DNA of 34,203 bases from an uncultured Clostridia bacterium (GCA_945875335.1 CAMCKD010000009.1:1-34203), one strand, 5' to 3'; positions 17,203 through 24,912 are shown, numbered from the stretch's first letter. Numbers and translations are program-made. Notes: generated by a model from the sequence alone, not told the origin.

Positions 17203-17958
17203 TTACAGTCCCAGGCAGTCCATGAAAATGGGAATCTGCTTTTCCCAGGAGGCCTCGGAATGGGTGCCCCCGGGGACGATGCGCATGGCCAGGTTCACCC
17301 GCTTGGTCATCAGCAGGTGGGCCGTGGAGATCAGGGCCTCGGCGTTGGCGGCGTGGTTGAACATTTCCAGCTCACCGTAGTCCATATAGATGCAGGTGTC
17401 CCGCCGGATGTGAGCCCGGGCAATCATTTCCAACACCTTGCCGGAGGAAACCCACAGGCTGGGGCTGAGGCAGGCGGCCCGCTGGAAAACATGGTTGTAG
17501 GTGGTCACGGCGTACATGGCCATGAGCCCGCCCATGGAGGAACCAGCGATGATGGTGTTGCAGCGGTCGGGGAGGGTACGGTAATTGGCGTCAATGTAGG
17601 GCTTTAGCTCCTTCACCATCCAGTTCATATAGACGCTGCCCTTGCCCCGAATCCTGCCCAAAGAGGAATTTTCATAGTTCAGGGGGGAGTATTCTACCAG
17701 ACGGCGGTTGCCCTCGTGGTTGCATTCCACTGCCACGATGATCAGGTCTTTCTTGCTCTCCTCCATGTATTTGTTCATGCCCCAGGACTTGCCGTAGGTG
17801 GCATCCTGGTCGAAGAACACATTGTGCCCATCGAACATATACATCACGGGGTAACGGCGGTCGGGATCTTTTTCATAGGATTCCGGCAAATAGATGTAAG
17901 CGGTACGGGGCTTATCCCCGGACAGCTTGGGAATGGTGACATTCCACTTTTTGACCAT
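17203..17958 (-). CDS. Esterase-fold alpha/beta hydrolase (PF00756-like), substrate unknown
   Basis: A 251-residue hydrolase and first gene of the ATP-grasp operon. Family features are AYIYLPESY near the N-terminus, YPVMYMFDGHN (oxyanion region, about 37-47), the nucleophile elbow AGSSMGGLMA (Ser near 117) and GGTHSEASW with the catalytic His near 232. An acidic residue around YMDYGELE would complete the triad. No signal peptide is visible. The start at 17958 has AAGGAG upstream, and the operon promoter is at 18011-18039. Enterochelin-esterase-like proteins share this fold, but no siderophore gene lies nearby, so that function is not claimed. Confidence 0.87.
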   Translation of the reverse strand: MVKKWNVTIPKLSGDKPRTAYIYLPESYEKDPDRRYPVMYMFDGHNVFFDQDATYGKSWGMNKYMEESKKDLIIVAVECNHEGNRRLVEYSPLNYENSSLGRIRGKGSVYMNWMVKELKPYIDANYRTLPDRCNTIIAGSSMGGLMAMYAVTTYNHVFQRAACLSPSLWVSSGKVLEMIARAHIRRDTCIYMDYGELEMFNHAANAEALISTAHLLMTKRVNLAMRIVPGGTHSEASWEKQIPIFMDCLGL

Positions 17959-18010
17959 GAATCAGATCTCCTTTTTCCATATTTGGTAATTGTGATAGAA
18001 ATCAAAAAAC

Positions 18011-18039
18011 AGTATACCCGTTTCTTCCCGGCTTGTCAA
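18011..18039 (-). promoter_or_regulatory. Promoter of the esterase/ATP-grasp operon
   Basis: Minus-strand TTGACA (18034-18039), 17-bp spacer and TATACT (18011-18016). The leader is about 50 nt. Confidence 0.85.
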
Positions 18040-18063
18040 CAGAAAATTACATTTTTGTCCGCG

Positions 18064-18094
18064 TAAAAAAATCATCCGCCCGTGGTGGGCGGAC
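18064..18094 (-). terminator. Intrinsic terminator downstream of the mutY-PHP operon
   Basis: Minus-strand stem GTCCGCCC-N5-GGGCGGAT (18074-18094) followed by GATTTTTTTACG. It lies 112 bp past the PHP gene; the stretch between (18095-18205) shows no gene. Confidence 0.8.
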
Positions 18095-18205
18095 AATTCA
18101 TGGAATGTGTACAAATATGAAATACAAAATGTGTGGAATCTCACGGATGCTGATTTTGCCGGAGAAATTATGCATTCTGCCATATCTCTGCGGAGTGCCA
18201 AGGGA

Positions 18206-18991
18206 CTACAGCTTGTGAAAAATGGGCTTCCGTTCGGCGAAGGTGCATACATAGCCGAAAATCTCCCGCAGCACCTGGCAGGCTTCCTCGCTGTACTGCC
18301 CCACCCGGTCACTGCGGTGGGCATCGGAGCCGATGGTCACGATTTCGCCCCCCAGCTCCTTGAACCGGCGGAAATAATCCGGGGTGGGAAGAAAGCCGCC
18401 GCACCGATCCATGCCGCTGGTGTTCAGCTCCAGGCCCTTCCCCTTGGAGATAAGGACCCGGAAAATCTCGTCGATGATCTCCCGGTGCTCCTCATAGGGA
18501 AGGGGAGCTTTGACAGGGCTCCCGGCCCCCTTGTGCAGATAGGTCATGTGGGACAAAACATCAAAATCCTCATGGACCCGGACGCATTCCAGCATGGTTT
18601 CAAAATACCGCCGCTGGGCTTCCCAAACGGTTTTCCCCTGCCAGTATTCAGAAAAATAGACATCCATATCATCCACAAAATGGATGGAGCCCAGGACGAA
18701 GTCGTAATTCCGCTGCCCCAGCTCCTGCTTCATTCGCGCCTGATTGTCGTTGTAAAGGCCGTATTCCACCCCCCGGCGGATGGTGAGACCGGGCAGCTCC
18801 AGGGAGTCGTATTCTCTGCTGTAGGCCTCCAAATCAAAAAGCATGGTCTGCTCCCGCTCCTTCCGCAGAAAATCCCGGTGGTCGGTGAAGCAGATTTCCT
18901 TCAGCCCTCTGTCCACTGCGGCCTGTGCAAGCGCAGCCCCGGTGTCGTGGCCGTCGAAGGAGACTCTGGAATGCATGTGAAAGTCAAACAT
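18206..18991 (-). CDS. PHP-domain phosphatase, histidinol-phosphatase (HisJ) type
   Basis: Metal-dependent phosphoesterase of the PHP superfamily. From the ATG at 18991 it is 261 residues, as usual for HisJ-like enzymes. Metal ligands are visible: HMHS at residues 5-8, FTDHRD near 40, an internal HMTY region near 145, and GSDAHRSDRVG near 228. The start overlaps the mutY stop by 8 bp and has GAGGA inside the mutY end, so translation is coupled. The frame extends upstream to 19294 but only as a shadow of mutY. No his operon gene is near, so the substrate may be histidinol phosphate or another small phosphate ester. Confidence 0.88.
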   Translation of the reverse strand: MFDFHMHSRVSFDGHDTGAALAQAAVDRGLKEICFTDHRDFLRKEREQTMLFDLEAYSREYDSLELPGLTIRRGVEYGLYNDNQARMKQELGQRNYDFVLGSIHFVDDMDVYFSEYWQGKTVWEAQRRYFETMLECVRVHEDFDVLSHMTYLHKGAGSPVKAPLPYEEHREIIDEIFRVLISKGKGLELNTSGMDRCGGFLPTPDYFRRFKELGGEIVTIGSDAHRSDRVGQYSEEACQVLREIFGYVCTFAERKPIFHKL

Positions 18992-20033
18992 GGTCGATTT
19001 CCTCCCAAAATTGACGGAATGCGGTGGGCAGTGCTGCCTGAGCCCGGATTTCCTCCCCGGTGAACCACTGAAAGCAGTCCGGCCTTTCAGCGACCTCCAG
19101 GTAGTACCCACGCAGATTCCATTGAATGTGCGTAAAAATGTGCTTTCGCTCCACCTGCCGCAGCAGATTCCGGGGCCCAACCCCCATGTCTTCCGCCGCT
19201 TCCAGAGCCTGGGGGACTTCCAGCTTGCCGGATACATTGGGGAATTCCCATAGCCCTGCCAGCAGTCCCCGACTTGGCCGCTTGCGCAGGGCATAGCAGC
19301 CGTCGCAGGAGAAAATGAACACCGTCCGCTCCTCCTGCCGCTTGGCTTTTTTGGGGGATTTCACCGGCAGGGTCTCCGCCGTCCCTCTTTGATAAGCCAG
19401 ACACAGGCTGGCGCAGGGGCAGCTTTCGCATCTGGGCTTCCAGTTGGGGCCGCAGAGGGTGGCCCCCAGCTCCATCAGCGCCTGGGTGAAGTCCCCGGCG
19501 TTCTCCGGGTAGATGGCAGCCAGAGCGGCGTGCACCTTCTTCTTCGTCTCCGGCAAATCGATGGGGGAGCGGTCCTCCGTCAACCTGGCGCAGACCCGGA
19601 GCACGTTGCCGTCCACCGCCGGGGTGGGCAGGTTAAAGGCGATGGAGCCGATTGCCCCGGCGGTGTATTCCCCGATGCCCGGCAGCGCCAGCAGCTCCTG
19701 ATAGGTTTGGGGAAAAGCGCCCCCGTACTGGGAGACAATGACCTGGGCCGCCTTTTTCAGGTTCCGCACCCGACTGTAGTAGCCCAGCCCCTCCCAGAGC
19801 TTGTGGAGCTTTTCATCGTCGCAGGAGGCCAGGGCCTGCACCGTTGGAAGTTCTGCCAGAAAACGGGCATAATACCCCTTGACGGCCTCCACTCTGGTCT
19901 GCTGGAGCATGATCTCGGATACCCAGATGTGGTAGGCATCCCGATCCTCCCGCCAGGGCAGCGCCCTTCGATCATGCTCATACCAGGGCAGAAGCAGCTG
20001 GGGCAGGAGGGAGGGAAGGGAATATTCCTGCAT
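18984..20033 (-). CDS. mutY: MutY, A/G-specific adenine DNA glycosylase
   Basis: Base-excision repair enzyme that removes adenine mispaired with 8-oxoguanine. Features are the N-terminal ALPWRED region, SEIMLQQTRVEAV with the catalytic Glu, the helix-hairpin-helix LPGIGEYTAGA with the following catalytic Asp (VDGNV), the iron-sulfur cysteines in CGPNWKPRCESCPCASLC, and a C-terminal NUDIX-like 8-oxoG recognition domain containing GLLAGLWEFPN. From 20033 it is 349 residues. I choose that ATG because AAAGGGGG precedes it; the frame further upstream to 20093 crosses the promoter. Confidence 0.95.
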   Translation of the reverse strand: MQEYSLPSLLPQLLLPWYEHDRRALPWREDRDAYHIWVSEIMLQQTRVEAVKGYYARFLAELPTVQALASCDDEKLHKLWEGLGYYSRVRNLKKAAQVIVSQYGGAFPQTYQELLALPGIGEYTAGAIGSIAFNLPTPAVDGNVLRVCARLTEDRSPIDLPETKKKVHAALAAIYPENAGDFTQALMELGATLCGPNWKPRCESCPCASLCLAYQRGTAETLPVKSPKKAKRQEERTVFIFSCDGCYALRKRPSRGLLAGLWEFPNVSGKLEVPQALEAAEDMGVGPRNLLRQVERKHIFTHIQWNLRGYYLEVAERPDCFQWFTGEEIRAQAALPTAFRQFWEEIDHV

Positions 20034-20064
20034 TGTTTCGCCCCCTTTTGTCATCTTGTAACCT

Positions 20065-20093
20065 ATTGTACTAGGGGGGGAAAACCTTGTCAA
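20065..20093 (-). promoter_or_regulatory. Promoter of mutY-PHP
   Basis: Minus-strand TTGACA (20088-20093), 17-bp spacer with a run of seven C, and TACAAT (20065-20070). The leader is about 30 nt. Confidence 0.85.
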
Positions 20094-20133
20094 GCCGGAT
20101 GTTTCAACGAAAACTCCGGCAATTGGTAATCAC

Positions 20134-20324
20134 AAATTGTTGTTTGCAGAGCGCACCCTTGCCCTCCCCTCTGGGGAGGGTGGCCGAGCGCCAGCGAGGC
20201 CGGGAGAGGTGTCGTCGGTTAAAGCGTACCAGCAACCAACGTTTGACACCCCCTCAGCCCCAGTGTGCGCACTGGGGCAGCTCCCCCAGAGGGGGAGCCA
20301 AGGGTACTCTGCAAACAACAATTT
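20134..20324. repeat. Palindromic intergenic element, class B, copy 2 (complete)
   Basis: 191 bp between AAATTGTTGTTT (20134-20145) and AAACAACAATTT (20313-20324). The left hairpin is CCCTCCCC-TCT-GGGGAGGG, the right hairpin GCTCCCCC-AGA-GGGGGAGC, and the two ends complement each other (GCACCCTTG on the left, CAAGGGTAC on the right). Beyond the right motif, CTGCTGAG and CAATCAGCAC match the extended end of the class A copy at 4431-4460. It lies directly before the PIG-L gene and no other promoter is seen there. Confidence 0.88.
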
Positions 20325-20381
20325 ATCTCGCTGCTGAGTGAAACCAATCAGCACGAAATGAAAAAGCTGGAGGAAATGGAA

Positions 20382-21809
20382 ATGAAAAAGCTGGCGGCGC
20401 TGTTTTGTATGCTTTTGCTGCTGTGCCTTGCCCCTGCTGCCAAGGCGGAGGATATTTCCGGCCCGGGCCTGGTGGCGGACAGCAGCGGCATCCCGGCGGT
20501 GGAGGCGCTGTTTGATATGGATTTGCAAACTGCCCAGCGCTGCCGGGAGGACGCAGGGCTGAGCCTGTACAGTGAAGATGGAATTTTTGCCCTCTACCTG
20601 GTTTTTGACCGGGAGTATGGCTTCGTCACTCTGACCGAGGAGGAAACCGGCCGTTCAGCCGCCATCTCCACCGGGGGTCTGCTCCATTTTTATCTGGATG
20701 TACAGGCTTGCTTTGGTTACCTTCCCCAGGAGCTGACGATCTCCTTCCCTACCGGGGAGGCTCAGGTCAATGAGCTGCGGGTGTTTTCCGCCGGGACCCT
20801 TCCCGAATGGGTGCAGCGGTGGGAGAAAATCCCGGCGGGGGAGGCGGACTTGCTGCTGCTGTCCACCCATGGCGACGACGAGCAGCTGTTCTTCGCCGGA
20901 CTTCTGCCCTGGTACGCCGGGGAGCAGGGCAAGCGGGTGCAGGTGGTGTATTTCACCGACCATCGGAATCTCACCGCCCACCGGGTTCACGAAATGCTGG
21001 ATGGCCTCTGGGCGGTGGGGGTGCGGGACTATCCCGTCTTTGGCCCCTTTGAGGACTACTATACCTTTGATTTGGAGGATGCCTACCGATTCTATGAGGA
21101 CTCCGGCTGCCCCCGCCAGGCGCTGCTTTCCTTCGTGACGGAGCAGTTGCGCCGCTATCAGCCCCTGGTGGCGGTGGGCCACGATGTGGAAGGGGAGTAT
21201 GGCCACGGCATGCACCAGCTCACTGCGGATCTATTGATGCAGGCTGTGGAAATCAGCGGCGACCCGGAGGTCTTCCCGGAGCAGGCGGCGCAGTATGGAG
21301 CCTGGCAGGTGCCCAAAACCTATCTGCACCTCTACCCGGAGAATCCTGTGGTGATGGATTGGGACATCCCCATGAAAAACGGCATGACCGCCTATGAAGT
21401 AAGCAAAGAGCTGGGCTTTCCCTGCCACAAAAGCCAAATCCGTGACTTCGCCTGGTACTTCCGGGGCGCGGACCGGGCTGCAGATGTAGAAAAATACAGC
21501 CCCTGCCGCTATGGCCTCTACCGAACCACCGTGGGGGAGGACACCGGAAAGGGCGATTTCTTCCAGCACCTGGAGGGCTACAAAGACCCTCCCGCCCCAA
21601 CCGAGCCGCCCGCCCAAACTCTCCCGCCGCCGGAAACCACGCCGCCGGAAACCACGCCGCCGGAAACCACGCCGCCCACCTCGCCGGAACCCACCAACCC
21701 GGCTCCCACCGCCGAAAAAGCCTGGATTTTCATCCCCGCCGTGGGCACCGCCCTGCTGACCATCCTTACCACCTTCTTCAACACCCCGGCCTCCAAAGAA
21801 AAATTCTGA
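20382..21809 (+). CDS. Secreted, membrane-anchored PIG-L family deacetylase
   Basis: Predicted zinc-dependent deacetylase of N-acetyl sugars. From the ATG at 20382 (GGAGG 8 nt upstream) the 475-residue protein starts with a signal peptide (about 1-22, ending AKA). A lectin-like or beta-rich N-terminal region follows (about 25-140), then the PIG-L core with the metal motif HGDDE (163-167, where most members have HPDDE) and the second metal site in GHDVEGEYGHGMHQ (266-279). The C-terminus has a Pro/Thr/Glu stretch with three PETTP repeats (about 415-440), a membrane segment (about 446-465) and a short lysine-containing tail. It should face outward, held to the membrane by a flexible stalk. A cell wall or extracellular glycan substrate is likely. 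Confidence 0.88.
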   Translation: MKKLAALFCMLLLLCLAPAAKAEDISGPGLVADSSGIPAVEALFDMDLQTAQRCREDAGLSLYSEDGIFALYLVFDREYGFVTLTEEETGRSAAISTGGLLHFYLDVQACFGYLPQELTISFPTGEAQVNELRVFSAGTLPEWVQRWEKIPAGEADLLLLSTHGDDEQLFFAGLLPWYAGEQGKRVQVVYFTDHRNLTAHRVHEMLDGLWAVGVRDYPVFGPFEDYYTFDLEDAYRFYEDSGCPRQALLSFVTEQLRRYQPLVAVGHDVEGEYGHGMHQLTADLLMQAVEISGDPEVFPEQAAQYGAWQVPKTYLHLYPENPVVMDWDIPMKNGMTAYEVSKELGFPCHKSQIRDFAWYFRGADRAADVEKYSPCRYGLYRTTVGEDTGKGDFFQHLEGYKDPPAPTEPPAQTLPPPETTPPETTPPETTPPTSPEPTNPAPTAEKAWIFIPAVGTALLTILTTFFNTPASKEKF

Positions 21810-21828
21810 AAAAAATTAGAAAAAACAC

Positions 21829-21857
21829 TTGCATTTTTGAACCCGGTATGCTATTAT
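21829..21857 (+). promoter_or_regulatory. Promoter of tRNA-Arg
   Basis: TTGCAT (21829-21834), 17-bp spacer and TATTAT (21852-21857) with an extended TGC. It lies about 28 bp before the tRNA and keeps the tRNA expressed after integration. Confidence 0.75.
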
Positions 21858-21884
21858 ACTTTGGCACTCAGAAATGCAGTGTAT

Positions 21885-21961
21885 GCGCCGGTAGCTCAGT
21901 TGGATAGAGTGACTGACTACGAATCAGTAGGTCGGGGGTTCGAGTCCCTTCCGGCGTACCA
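21885..21961 (+). tRNA. tRNA-Arg (anticodon ACG), CCA encoded
   Basis: A full cloverleaf can be drawn: acceptor GCGCCGG/CCGGCGT, D-arm GCTC...GAGT, anticodon stem ACTGA/TCAGT with loop CTACGAA (anticodon ACG), T-arm with TTCGAGT loop, and encoded ACCA at the end. ACG reads the CGN arginine codons after A34 is converted to inosine. Its 3' half (21915-21961) is the attachment site of the integrated element, and the tRNA is kept intact. Confidence 0.95.
21915..21961 (+). other. attL (tRNA side)
   Basis: 47 nt identical to 28984-29030, starting GACTACGAATCAG at the anticodon arm and running to the CCA end. The sequence differs on both sides, which sets the core limits. Confidence 0.9.
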
Positions 21962-21969
21962 TCTGAAAA

Positions 21970-22000
21970 GCCCAGAATCGTCATGATTCCGGGCTTTTTT
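21970..22000 (+). terminator. Element-borne terminator behind tRNA-Arg
   Basis: GCCCAGAATC (21970-21979) pairs with GATTCCGGGC (21985-21994) with one mismatch, followed by TTTTTT. Being inside the element, it replaces the native tRNA terminator that now lies beyond attR at 29040-29086. Confidence 0.9.
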
Positions 22001-22039
22001 CGTACTTCTGGGGCTGATTTGAGAAATACCAATTAAGGA

Positions 22040-22079
22040 TTTTGGGCCAATTTTGGGTCAATTGCAAAAATTTGGGTCA
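22040..22079. repeat. Probable integrase arm-type sites, left end
   Basis: Three related units in 40 bp: TTTTGGGCCAA, TTTTGGGTCA and TTTGGGTCAC. The first two form a 21-nt block (22040-22060) repeated exactly at 28847-28867 near attR. Short direct repeats inside both element ends are typical of arm sites for tyrosine integrases. The last unit overlaps the integrase stop. Confidence 0.7.
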
Positions 22080-23471
22080 CCCCAGCTTCTTTTCAGAACG
22101 GAAAATTGCGTCCGCGATACGCTCAGCAGACTGTGTGTCCGCCTGTTCGATCAGGTGGGAATAGATGTTCTGGGTTGTGCTGACCTGAGCGTGTCCAAGC
22201 CGTTTGGAAATGCTCACCGGGTCTGCGCCGGAGAAGTACAGAACAGAGGCCATGCTGTGGCGGAACTTGTGGGCGTGGATATGGGGAAGGTTGTATTTCT
22301 TCTCAAACCTGGTCAGGTAGCCGCTGAGTGTGTCAGGAGCCATGCACCCACCACATTCCCCGGTGAACACATAGGGCGTTTCCTTCCAGCGGTCACCCAT
22401 TGCAAGCCGGGTTTCCAGCTGCCATAGCTTGTATTGCCGGAGCAGCTCCATGGTTTCCTTTGGGAGCTTGATTGTACGATCTGCGCCTGTCTTGGTGGTG
22501 GATTCATACACGCCCCTGTCCGGGGTGTATAGCAAAGTGGTGTCGATGCGGATGGAAGAATCTGTCCAGTTGACCCGATCCCATTTCAGTCCAACGATTT
22601 CACCACGGCGGCACCCGGTAATCATCAGCAAGTGAATCAGCATCTGCCATTTGATAGGCTCCTTTGCGGCAGCGTCACGAATGGCAATCAGTTCGGAGGT
22701 TTGGAATGTTCCTACCTCCGCTTTTTCTTTTTGCGGCGGGGTTGCCTTGTCGGCGGCGTTGTAGGGGACAAGCATCTCCTTTTCGGCCTGTGCCAGAACG
22801 ACATGAATGAATCGGTGATAGGCCAGCACGGAGGTGGAGGAAAGGGGTTTGTCCCGTTCATCTGCGGTAAATAGCTTCTCAAACGGAATCCCTGCGGCTT
22901 TTGCGATTTGTTCCGCCTTTTCCTTCAGGATAGCCTCTCCTTTCCCGGCGGCATTCACTGTAGATTCCGCCACACCTGCCAGTCGTGCGACCTTTGCCAT
23001 GGACAGCTTCTTTTCTTTCAGAGCTACCCGGAAATCTGCCATGGGGATGGCCCTGGCGGCAGTCTCCCGGATACCGGCTTCTTCCAGATTCTGATAAAAT
23101 CTGTTCAGGTGGATGGCCCGGATGTCCTGAATGGGCATGTGCCCGATGGCCTGATTTGTGCGGGCCATGAGCCGTCGATATCCTTCCACGGTGCGGTGCT
23201 TCGCGCCGGTGCGCTCCTTCAGGTCAACCACATAGGCGGAATACTCGGCAAAGGTTTGACGGTTATCAAATGCGTAGCCCTGCTCAATACTGCGCTCAAA
23301 GTCCGCAGCGGCCCGCTGGACGGCTTTTTCTGTCTGACGTGCTGTCATTCCGGGAGTGGGCTTATAGGTCATTCTGTGTCGGATGCGCTTCCCCTGAGTG
23401 TCAAAACCGCCTGATACTGTGATACGGTAGGAAACGCCAGTTTTGCCGGATAGCTTTTCAATCGTTGCCAT
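22077..23471 (-). CDS. int: Tyrosine integrase with an embedded XRE-type helix-turn-helix
   Basis: Site-specific recombinase that inserts the element into tRNA-Arg. From 23471 (AAAGGTG upstream) it has 464 residues. An N-terminal arm-binding part (about 1-60) and a SAM-like core-binding domain (about 72-135) precede the catalytic domain, which has Arg288 in TGCRRGE, Lys327, His401 and Arg404 in HKFRH, His427 in RLGH and the nucleophile Tyr437 in NIYSH. Between core-binding and catalytic parts, about residues 145-205 read like a Cro/XRE domain (SMAKVARLAGVAESTV ... IAKAAGIPFEKLF), which is not part of the standard fold. It overlaps the repressor gene by 14 bp and ends 115 bp from attL. Confidence 0.93.
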   Translation of the reverse strand: MATIEKLSGKTGVSYRITVSGGFDTQGKRIRHRMTYKPTPGMTARQTEKAVQRAAADFERSIEQGYAFDNRQTFAEYSAYVVDLKERTGAKHRTVEGYRRLMARTNQAIGHMPIQDIRAIHLNRFYQNLEEAGIRETAARAIPMADFRVALKEKKLSMAKVARLAGVAESTVNAAGKGEAILKEKAEQIAKAAGIPFEKLFTADERDKPLSSTSVLAYHRFIHVVLAQAEKEMLVPYNAADKATPPQKEKAEVGTFQTSELIAIRDAAAKEPIKWQMLIHLLMITGCRRGEIVGLKWDRVNWTDSSIRIDTTLLYTPDRGVYESTTKTGADRTIKLPKETMELLRQYKLWQLETRLAMGDRWKETPYVFTGECGGCMAPDTLSGYLTRFEKKYNLPHIHAHKFRHSMASVLYFSGADPVSISKRLGHAQVSTTQNIYSHLIEQADTQSAERIADAIFRSEKKLG

Positions 23472-24300
23472 TTGGTTCACCTTTCCATATTGATGCAATA
23501 TCGATTTCAGGTAGTTCGACATTTTTCAATTCTTCATCAGCCATCTTCTTCAATAGTACCCAAAGCGTTTTATTTACGTTATATTCACTAAAATCTGATA
23601 CAGTTTTTTCGGATGTGCCATTTGCAAATAGCGAAAGTTCTTTTTCTGAACGGTCAAGCATTTGACACTGTGCAATAAGAGCGTTGCTAACCATTTGGTC
23701 ATATTTACCGCTTTTTGCAATTTCATAAACGGTAGAAGTATACTTTTTTTCGAATTCGTCATAAAAATCAAGAAGTCCGTGCACTACTTCTTGGCGAGGT
23801 TTGCCGTTATTGTATTCATGCGACGATACAAAGTATTCTCCTGTAGTGAATTCTATCATTTTTTTGCTCACATAATCAAATACCACAGCTGCTTTTTTCG
23901 CGGCAAAATATAAGTGTATTTGGTAAATGAAAAGAGGAAAATCTTCGCTATTGAGAAAAGAATAGACGGCTTGTGAGAGTTCTTTGTTCTCTGATTGCTT
24001 TATTCCGGCAAGATACCGAATAGTGCTTTCTGGTAAGCCAAGTTCATCAACTGCGTTAGGGGTTGGAGATGGGTCATCGGTTAGGCCAAGAAGATAGTCT
24101 GTGGTTACATGGTAGTGTGAAGCCAGCTTTGCAACCTTGTCGTATCCAACAGACCTTTCTATATTATCATCTTCTAATGCCTGAATGGTGGATTTACCAA
24201 CGCCGGTTGCAGCGGATACATCATCCATGGTCTGTTTCTTGTGAATATTGTGAACGATGCGGGCATCTTTGAATCGTTCTCCCCGTGTGAGTTTCACCAT
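23458..24300 (-). CDS. CI/Stl-like repressor, XRE helix-turn-helix at N-terminus
   Basis: Predicted master repressor of the element. Of 280 residues, about 10-75 form an XRE domain (MDDVSAATGVGKSTIQALEDDN ... YHVTTDYLLG), followed by a long, Lys/Phe/Tyr-rich C-terminal region that I do not recognise and that lacks a visible LexA-type Ser-Lys protease site. Lack of self-cleavage would fit derepression by binding a helper-phage protein, as for Stl of SaPIs, but this is inference. AGGAGG lies 6 nt before the start. It is transcribed away from the early genes, with clustered GAACA/TGTTC operators between. Its AT-rich sequence differs from the GC-rich integrase it overlaps. Confidence 0.85.
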   Translation of the reverse strand: MVKLTRGERFKDARIVHNIHKKQTMDDVSAATGVGKSTIQALEDDNIERSVGYDKVAKLASHYHVTTDYLLGLTDDPSPTPNAVDELGLPESTIRYLAGIKQSENKELSQAVYSFLNSEDFPLFIYQIHLYFAAKKAAVVFDYVSKKMIEFTTGEYFVSSHEYNNGKPRQEVVHGLLDFYDEFEKKYTSTVYEIAKSGKYDQMVSNALIAQCQMLDRSEKELSLFANGTSEKTVSDFSEYNVNKTLWVLLKKMADEELKNVELPEIDIASIWKGEPNGND

Positions 24301-24484
24301 ATTGCGCCTCCTAAATATGGAACAAATATTATTTATGTTCTATATATGTTTTTTGTTCGGAACATTTTGCACTGTCGAATAATATGTTGTATATTTAGAA
24401 CAACAACGACATGCGTTCTAAATTTTAATATAAACGAACAAGAGGTATCTGTCAACAACAATTTTATTATAGGAGGAAAAAACT
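24301..24484. promoter_or_regulatory. Divergent operator/promoter region of the element
   Basis: An AT-rich switch between the repressor and the early genes. TGTTC/GAACA half-sites recur: GGAACA (24319-24324), TATGTTC (24334-24340), the palindrome TGTTCGGAACA (24354-24364), the inverted pair TTTAGAAC (24394-24401) and GTTCTAAA (24415-24422), and CGAACA (24435-24440). A TAATAT at 24426-24431 could be a -10 for the early genes; exact promoters are not clear. A strong AGGAGG serves each direction. Confidence 0.75.
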
Positions 24485-24673
24485 ATGGCAAACAAAGAAA
24501 TTAAAGAGGCGGCTAAGAGAGCGGGAATTTATTTGTGGCAAGTTGCGAATGCCTATGGGATCAGTGACGGTAATTTCTCCAGGAAGCTCAGGGAAGAGTT
24601 TTCCGAAGTGGAAAAGGAAAAAATACTGAGCATCATTGACCGGCTGGCGCATGAGAAGCGGGAGGCGATTTAA
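24485..24673 (+). CDS. Small helix-turn-helix early regulator
   Basis: A 62-residue protein, first of the rightward genes, with a very strong TAGGAGGAAAAAAC leader. The sequence AAKRAGIYLWQVANAYGISDGNFSRKLR reads as a helix-turn-helix, followed by a second amphipathic helix (KEKILSIIDRLAHEK). Similar tiny proteins in Firmicutes prophages oppose the CI-like repressor (Cro-like) or help start replication genes. Its stop overlaps the next start by 1 nt. Confidence 0.8.
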   Translation: MANKEIKEAAKRAGIYLWQVANAYGISDGNFSRKLREEFSEVEKEKILSIIDRLAHEKREAI

Positions 24674-24912
24674 TGCCCAACGTATTGACAATTCGTGAAG
24701 CTGTTCAGCGGGCGAGGGATGACGGCTTGCAGATCACGGAATACACTCTGCGGCAATGGGTGAGGACTGGTGCGGTTCCAATCCGAAAGGTCGGGCAGAA
24801 GAGCCTCATTTTCTATCCGAACCTTGTAAAGTATCTGCAATGTGAGGACGGCGCAGACAATACACCCGCCACGGTGGCGGCTGCCCCCGGTATCCGCCGG
24901 GCAGACCTGTGA
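24673..24912 (+). CDS. MerR-like winged helix DNA-binding protein, possible excisionase
   Basis: A 79-residue protein with the pattern TIREAVQRARDDGLQITEYTLRQWVRTGAVP then KVGQKSLIFYPNLVKYL. This is the helix-turn-helix plus wing of MerR/AlpA/Xis-type proteins. Its place just after the first early gene, coupled by a 1-nt overlap (TAATG), suggests an excisionase or an AlpA-like activator of integrase. The C-terminal tail (ATVAAAPGIRRADL) is low complexity. Function not proven. Confidence 0.75.
   Translation: MPNVLTIREAVQRARDDGLQITEYTLRQWVRTGAVPIRKVGQKSLIFYPNLVKYLQCEDGADNTPATVAAAPGIRRADL

Noticed and set aside
17203-17958. Enterochelin esterase in a siderophore locus
   Set aside because: The fold is similar, but no siderophore synthesis, iron transport or iron-responsive operator is visible nearby.
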